Of a DNA stretch of 25,660 bases, positions 22,629-25,660 are shown piece after piece. The stretch is taken from NCBI GenBank assembly GCA_018334795.1, contig JAGXLH010000013.1, positions 1 through 25,660 on the forward strand. The letters run 5' to 3'. How positions within the stretch are numbered: the first letter of the stretch is position 1; the number at the start of each line of letters is the position of its first letter. The DNA is from Thermoplasmatota archaeon. Its GTDB lineage: Archaea; Thermoplasmatota; E2; DHVEG-1. Made by a program: the position numbers and the translations under genes. The notes under the pieces were generated by a model. The model was given only the letters and a program-made list of their open reading frames with translations, did no database searches and was not told the origin of the DNA.

Positions 22629-23081
22629 TCAGATTATACGTGATGCAATGTCGTCAGGTTCACGATCGCAATAGTAACATTGGATACGCGGTTTTTCTTT
22701 ATCAAGAACGATAAATCGGCTTTCAACAGGTTCTCCACCATTTGAAATACATGTTGGATTTGAACACTTTGCAATGCCTACCAGTGTATCTGGTAGTTCT
22801 ACTTTATGTTTTTCTGCAACCTTATAATCTCTAATGATATTGATTGTTGCTTTTGGCGCGATGAGTGCTATCTTGTCGACTTCGGTATGTGCGATTTCTC
22901 TATTTTCTACTTTGACGATATCTTTTTTGCCCAACTTACTTTTTACGTTTATAGCAACACTAACAGTAAAACTTTGTTTTTGTGGAATATCAAGGATTCG
23001 TAATACTTTAACCGCATTTCCTGCAGTGATGTGATCGATAACAGTTCCATTTTTAATTCGAGGGATTTTCATTGGTTTCAT
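22629..23081 (-). CDS. pyrI: Aspartate carbamoyltransferase regulatory chain
   Basis: PyrI binds nucleotides and holds PyrB trimers together, giving feedback control of pyrimidine synthesis. The 150-aa protein has the allosteric domain (IKNGTVIDHITAGNAVKVLR at 9-28; GKKDIVKVENREI; IALIAPKATINIIRDYKV) and the zinc domain with four cysteines, CSNPTC and CYYC, that contacts PyrB. Its ATG overlaps the pyrB stop (ATGA), with GGGGTGA four bases upstream, so the two subunits are translationally coupled. Met4 is an alternative start with poorer spacing. The length is normal. Confidence 0.96.
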   Translation of the reverse strand: MKPMKIPRIKNGTVIDHITAGNAVKVLRILDIPQKQSFTVSVAINVKSKLGKKDIVKVENREIAHTEVDKIALIAPKATINIIRDYKVAEKHKVELPDTLVGIAKCSNPTCISNGGEPVESRFIVLDKEKPRIQCYYCDREPDDIASRII

Positions 23082-24007
23082 AATTTCACCCCACTTACTA
23101 ATGAAAGAAGAGCCATCCGTATTGGTACACCATTGAATGCTTGTTTGAAATACACGGCATGATTTGTTTGATCAACTGCAGGATCTATTTCAGTTACTCG
23201 TGGGAGGGGATGCATGATAATCAAGTCTTTTTTAACAGCTTTAAGTAAATCCATTGTTATCTGATAGGTTCCTACGACTCGATTGTATTCTTCAAGATCT
23301 GGGAATCGTTCTTTTTGTATTCGGGTAACATAAAGAACATCAGCATTTTTAAGTGCTTTTTCAATTTTAGTAGTTGAGGTTGGTGTTGCTCCTAGATTTT
23401 TACATTCATTAATTACTTCACGTGGCATTTTCAATGATTTAGGTGAAACAAAAGTAAGATCTGATCCATAAAGTGATAATGCATATGCTAAGGAGTGAAC
23501 TGTTCGACCATATTTAAGATCACCAAGTAATACCACGTTTTGTTTTCCAATATGTTTTTTTTCATGAAAGATAGTGAATAAATCTAACAAGCATTGTGTC
23601 GGATGATGACCTGCACCATCTCCCGCGTTTAAAATTGGTGAATCAGCAAAATCCGCAGCTAAACGAGCAGCTCCCTCTGAAGGATGTCGCATGACAATAA
23701 TATCGCTGTATGCATCCGCCATACGAATGGTATCAGCTAGGGTTTCTCCTTTTTTTTGTGATGTTGCAGTCGGATCTGCAAAACCAATTACCCGTCCACT
23801 AAGTCTATTCATCGCGCTTTCAAAACTAAGACGAGTTCTGGTACTTGGTTCAAAGAATAAAGAAGATAGTATTTTTCCTTCCAAGAGAGTCAACGTTTTC
23901 TCTCCTTTTGCAAACGGAATCATCTTTTCTGCGCATTTTAAGATGTGATCAATTTCTGTTTTTGAAAAATCTTTTATTGAAATAATATCTTTGCCTGTAA
24001 AATCCAT
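23078..24007 (-). CDS. pyrB: Aspartate carbamoyltransferase catalytic chain
   Basis: PyrB joins carbamoyl phosphate and aspartate, the first step specific to pyrimidine synthesis. The carbamoyl-phosphate motif FFEPSTRTRLSFESAMNRL lies near residue 55, followed by QKKGETLADT, MRHPSEGAA, GDGAGHHPTQ, LLGDLKYGRTVHSLAYAL and the aspartate-binding MHPLPRVTEID. I start at the ATG at 24007 (309 aa) rather than the TTG at 24016, because the TATA box TTTATTAAA (24039-24047) puts transcription start at about 24017. That gives a leader of about 10 bases and no ribosome site. pyrI overlaps the stop by four bases. Confidence 0.96.
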   Translation of the reverse strand: MDFTGKDIISIKDFSKTEIDHILKCAEKMIPFAKGEKTLTLLEGKILSSLFFEPSTRTRLSFESAMNRLSGRVIGFADPTATSQKKGETLADTIRMADAYSDIIVMRHPSEGAARLAADFADSPILNAGDGAGHHPTQCLLDLFTIFHEKKHIGKQNVVLLGDLKYGRTVHSLAYALSLYGSDLTFVSPKSLKMPREVINECKNLGATPTSTTKIEKALKNADVLYVTRIQKERFPDLEEYNRVVGTYQITMDLLKAVKKDLIIMHPLPRVTEIDPAVDQTNHAVYFKQAFNGVPIRMALLSLVSGVKL

Positions 24008-24038
24008 TGAAATCAAAAATGCAGTGATAGTGTAAAGC

Positions 24039-24060
24039 TTTAATAAAGTTTTTAATAAAG
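24039..24060 (-). promoter_or_regulatory. pyrBI promoter with tandem TTTAATAAAG repeat
   Basis: TTTAATAAAG occurs at 24039-24048 and again at 24051-24060, a spacing of 12 bp. The copy nearer pyrB contains the likely TATA box (TTTATTAAA on the minus strand). The second copy lies at the TFB-site position and could be a regulator or factor site, or the pair could be two alternative TATA boxes. Confidence 0.4.
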
Positions 24061-24142
24061 GTTATTTTATATATTATATAATGTTAAATTATTGTAAAAA
24101 AAAGTGTCTTGAAGAAAAACGCTGGGTTTTTATGCACAAACC

Positions 24143-24270
24143 TATATATAGCATGTAAAACTACTATTATCTTTAAGGAGTAAAACCTAAAAATCAAGTG
24201 AAGTGTGATTAGTACTTACCTGAATATTAAGAATCCTCTGTACTTTTTGTGCTGAGAGGAGTTGCCTATA
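24143..24270 (+). promoter_or_regulatory. Promoter and structured leader hiding a ribosome site
   Basis: A TATA box TATATATA (24143-24150) predicts a start near 24172, giving a leader of about 100 bases, long for this window. Just before the gene, TCCTCTGTAC (24234-24243) pairs with GTGC-TG-AGAGGA (24249-24260) around a T5 loop: 10 bp with a 2-nt bulge. The 3' arm contains the ribosome site GAGGAG. Upstream, AGTAC (24211-24215) could pair with GTACT (24240-24244), which would open that hairpin. The pairings are seen; regulation is inferred. Confidence 0.45.
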
Positions 24271-25284
24271 ATGTCAAAAAGCTCATCTGATGAAGAACTC
24301 TTAGAAAAAATTCACCAAATATTAGATGATTCTTCAGCTGAATCCGAGAAAAAACGGCATGATCGCAATCTTTCATCATTGGAAAGACGGTTATCTCATG
24401 ATCATGGCTTACGTTATTCAACTCGTCCTTCACATCAATCAGATGATAAGGATTTAACACCAAGGGTTGTGATTCGTAAAAAACAAAAACCTGCCCATCA
24501 AAAGAAAACTGAAGGAGGAAAAAAGGTTGTCGAGTTTAAAGAGGAAAAAGAAGATAATAGAATTATTCCTGCAGACGACTTGCATCTTTCAGATAACGAG
24601 CTTTTTGAAGTAGAAAAACCTTCGATTAGAGCTGAAGAAATCCCAGAATTCATAGAAGTGAAACCTGAACAGAAAGAAGAAATAGAAGAACCAATTTTTA
24701 AAGAACAGTCATATCCAGAAGAAGAACCATTAACCATTACTATTAGTTCAGAATCAGAAACTGAAGAGGAGTCTTTGCCTCAATGGGAAGCAGTAGATGA
24801 ATCAGAAGAACAAGAAAAAAAGGCTTTAGTGAAAAAACCATTGACGGAACGTAAAAAGAAATCTTTTTTCAAACCACAAAAAGAACAAAATGACAAAAAG
24901 GAATCATTTGCTGAATCTGAGAAAGATTCTTTTAAAAAAATTGGCAAAAAATCTGATGAAATATGGGAACCACTCGATGAAAAAAAGGAAAAATCTTCAT
25001 TTGACAGCAAAACAAAACGTGTTGAAAAAATTTCAAAAAAACAATCTGAAGAAAAACAAGTTAAAAATGAAAAAAAGACTCAATCCGATTCACCAGGTTT
25101 TAACTATAATGATTATACCTTGTTTCAAAAAACGATTAAGATTAATGATAAAGAGAAAAGAACTATCCATTTTTTTGCCAAGGAACCACCTGAAACAGGT
25201 GTTCCTGCTGAGTTACCCAAGGATTATGAAGTCAAAATAAATCGGAAAACTGGTGTTCCATACATTCGAAAAAAACAACAATGA
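24271..25284 (+). CDS. Charge-rich, mostly disordered protein with a conserved-looking C-terminal domain
   Basis: I do not recognise a named family. The 337-aa protein has a short N-terminal helical segment (SSDEELLEKIHQILDDSS). A very long Lys/Glu/Ser/Asp-rich middle (about 50-275) has little hydrophobic content and is probably disordered. A compact C-terminal part, about 280-335, reads NYNDYTLFQKTIKINDKEKR, then TIHFFAKEPPETGVPAELP and YEVKINRKTGVPYIRKK. The pattern FFAK-x2-P-x2-GxPxxLPxxYEVxxNxxTGxPY looks like a real small fold. There is no signal peptide or membrane segment. I start at the ATG at 24271, with GAGGAG nine bases upstream; the TTG at 24262 overlaps that site. The leader forms a hairpin over the ribosome site. 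rtcB follows 89 bases downstream. Confidence 0.7.
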   Translation: MSKSSSDEELLEKIHQILDDSSAESEKKRHDRNLSSLERRLSHDHGLRYSTRPSHQSDDKDLTPRVVIRKKQKPAHQKKTEGGKKVVEFKEEKEDNRIIPADDLHLSDNELFEVEKPSIRAEEIPEFIEVKPEQKEEIEEPIFKEQSYPEEEPLTITISSESETEEESLPQWEAVDESEEQEKKALVKKPLTERKKKSFFKPQKEQNDKKESFAESEKDSFKKIGKKSDEIWEPLDEKKEKSSFDSKTKRVEKISKKQSEEKQVKNEKKTQSDSPGFNYNDYTLFQKTIKINDKEKRTIHFFAKEPPETGVPAELPKDYEVKINRKTGVPYIRKKQQ

Positions 25285-25373
25285 TCATTTTTGGATGAAT
25301 TGTTTCCTTCTTTTTTTGTTGAATCAAAGACTTATTAATCAGTTCTTGCTTATGTGATAACGGGTTTCTTAAC

Positions 25374-25660
25374 ATGACGTGGAATGGTCCGTTGAACAAG
25401 ATTGATGATTTTAGATATGAGATTCCAAATTCATATAAAGGTGTCAATAAGAACTTAAAAATGAAAACATCAGCATTGATTTATGCTTCAGAAAAGATGA
25501 TTCCGCTTTTAAAGCAGGATAATGCTCCTGAGCAAACAGCGAATATGACCATGCTTCCAGGAATCGTAGGTAAAGCAATGGCCATGCCAGATATCCATTG
25601 GGGGTATGGATTTCCAATTGGAGGAGTTGCTGCAACAGATGCTGAAGAAGGCGTTATTTC
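25374..25660 (+). CDS. rtcB: RNA-splicing ligase RtcB (N-terminal part)
   Basis: RtcB joins RNA 2',3'-cyclic phosphate ends to 5'-OH ends with GTP and manganese, sealing tRNA exons after intron removal in archaea. The window ends after 95 codons. The visible part starts MTWNGPLNKIDDFRYEIPNS and includes NMTMLPGIVGKAMAMPD and IHWGYGFPIGGVAATDAEEG, which is diagnostic of RtcB. The first conserved metal-binding cysteine lies beyond the window. No strong ribosome site precedes the ATG. Whether an intein interrupts the gene, as in some archaeal RtcB proteins, cannot be seen. Confidence 0.95.
   Translation, partial: MTWNGPLNKIDDFRYEIPNSYKGVNKNLKMKTSALIYASEKMIPLLKQDNAPEQTANMTMLPGIVGKAMAMPDIHWGYGFPIGGVAATDAEEGVI

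Noticed and set aside
24890..25240. 116-aa Lys/Leu-rich frame inside the charge-rich gene
   Set aside because: It is a +1-frame shadow of the A-rich, Lys/Glu-coding sequence and has no start signals of its own.

Overview
The window is AT-rich archaeal chromosome, most likely from a member of Thermoplasmatota (marine-sediment relatives such as MBG-D are a reasonable guess). Archaeal markers are archaeal-type L10 (P0), L12 (P1), L1 and L11, Spt5, SecE/Sec61-gamma, FtsZ, TiaS, archaeosine TgtA, PyrI with PyrB, and TATA-box promoters. The HMG-CoA reductase is the bacterial class II enzyme, which among archaea is known from Thermoplasmatales and Archaeoglobus. No 16S gene is present, so this placement is an inference.

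Layout. Positions 1-300 hold the end of a probable family B DNA polymerase, followed by a 1.1-kb AT-rich gap with one possible 41-aa gene. Then come a secreted gingipain-like C25 protease (+) and the rpl1-rpl10-rpl12 operon (-). Positions 5.6-14.5 kb are a mixed block: a COG1395-type regulator, TiaS, a secreted CrtC/AttH-like lipocalin protein, a small membrane protein, a histidine kinase coupled to a winged-helix protein, tRNA-Gly(GCC), several very small genes, possible small RNAs, and a PHP-domain phosphoesterase. After it come ftsZ, and secE-spt5-rpl11 (-). The nadC/nadX pair (divergent), tgtA, class II HMG-CoA reductase, pyrB-pyrI, a charge-rich unknown protein with a structured leader, and the start of rtcB complete the window.

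How the genes fit. The common archaeal cluster ftsZ-secE-spt5-rpl11-rpl1-rpl10-rpl12 is present in order and on one strand, but is split between rpl11 and rpl1 by about 9 kb. NadX and NadC belong to NAD synthesis, PyrB/PyrI to pyrimidine synthesis, HMG-CoA reductase to isoprenoid lipids, and TiaS, TgtA and RtcB to tRNA maturation.

The least explained material is between genes. Three GC-enriched, pyrimidine-rich transcripts are predicted (12981-13126 +, 13576-13703 -, 21031-21121 -). Each has a TATA-like box about 26 bases upstream and a T-run at its end. Two share the octamer CCATCCTT in their loops, and two carry TCACCTC, which is complementary to Shine-Dalgarno sites. I also found small genes below usual length cut-offs: a 56-aa four-cysteine protein (13295-13465), a 27-aa His/Cys/Met-rich peptide before the kinase (12504-12587), and a 34-aa ORF. 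A hairpin hides the ribosome binding site of the gene at 24271. All promoter, RNA and hairpin calls come from reading the sequence by eye; no folding or database search was run.
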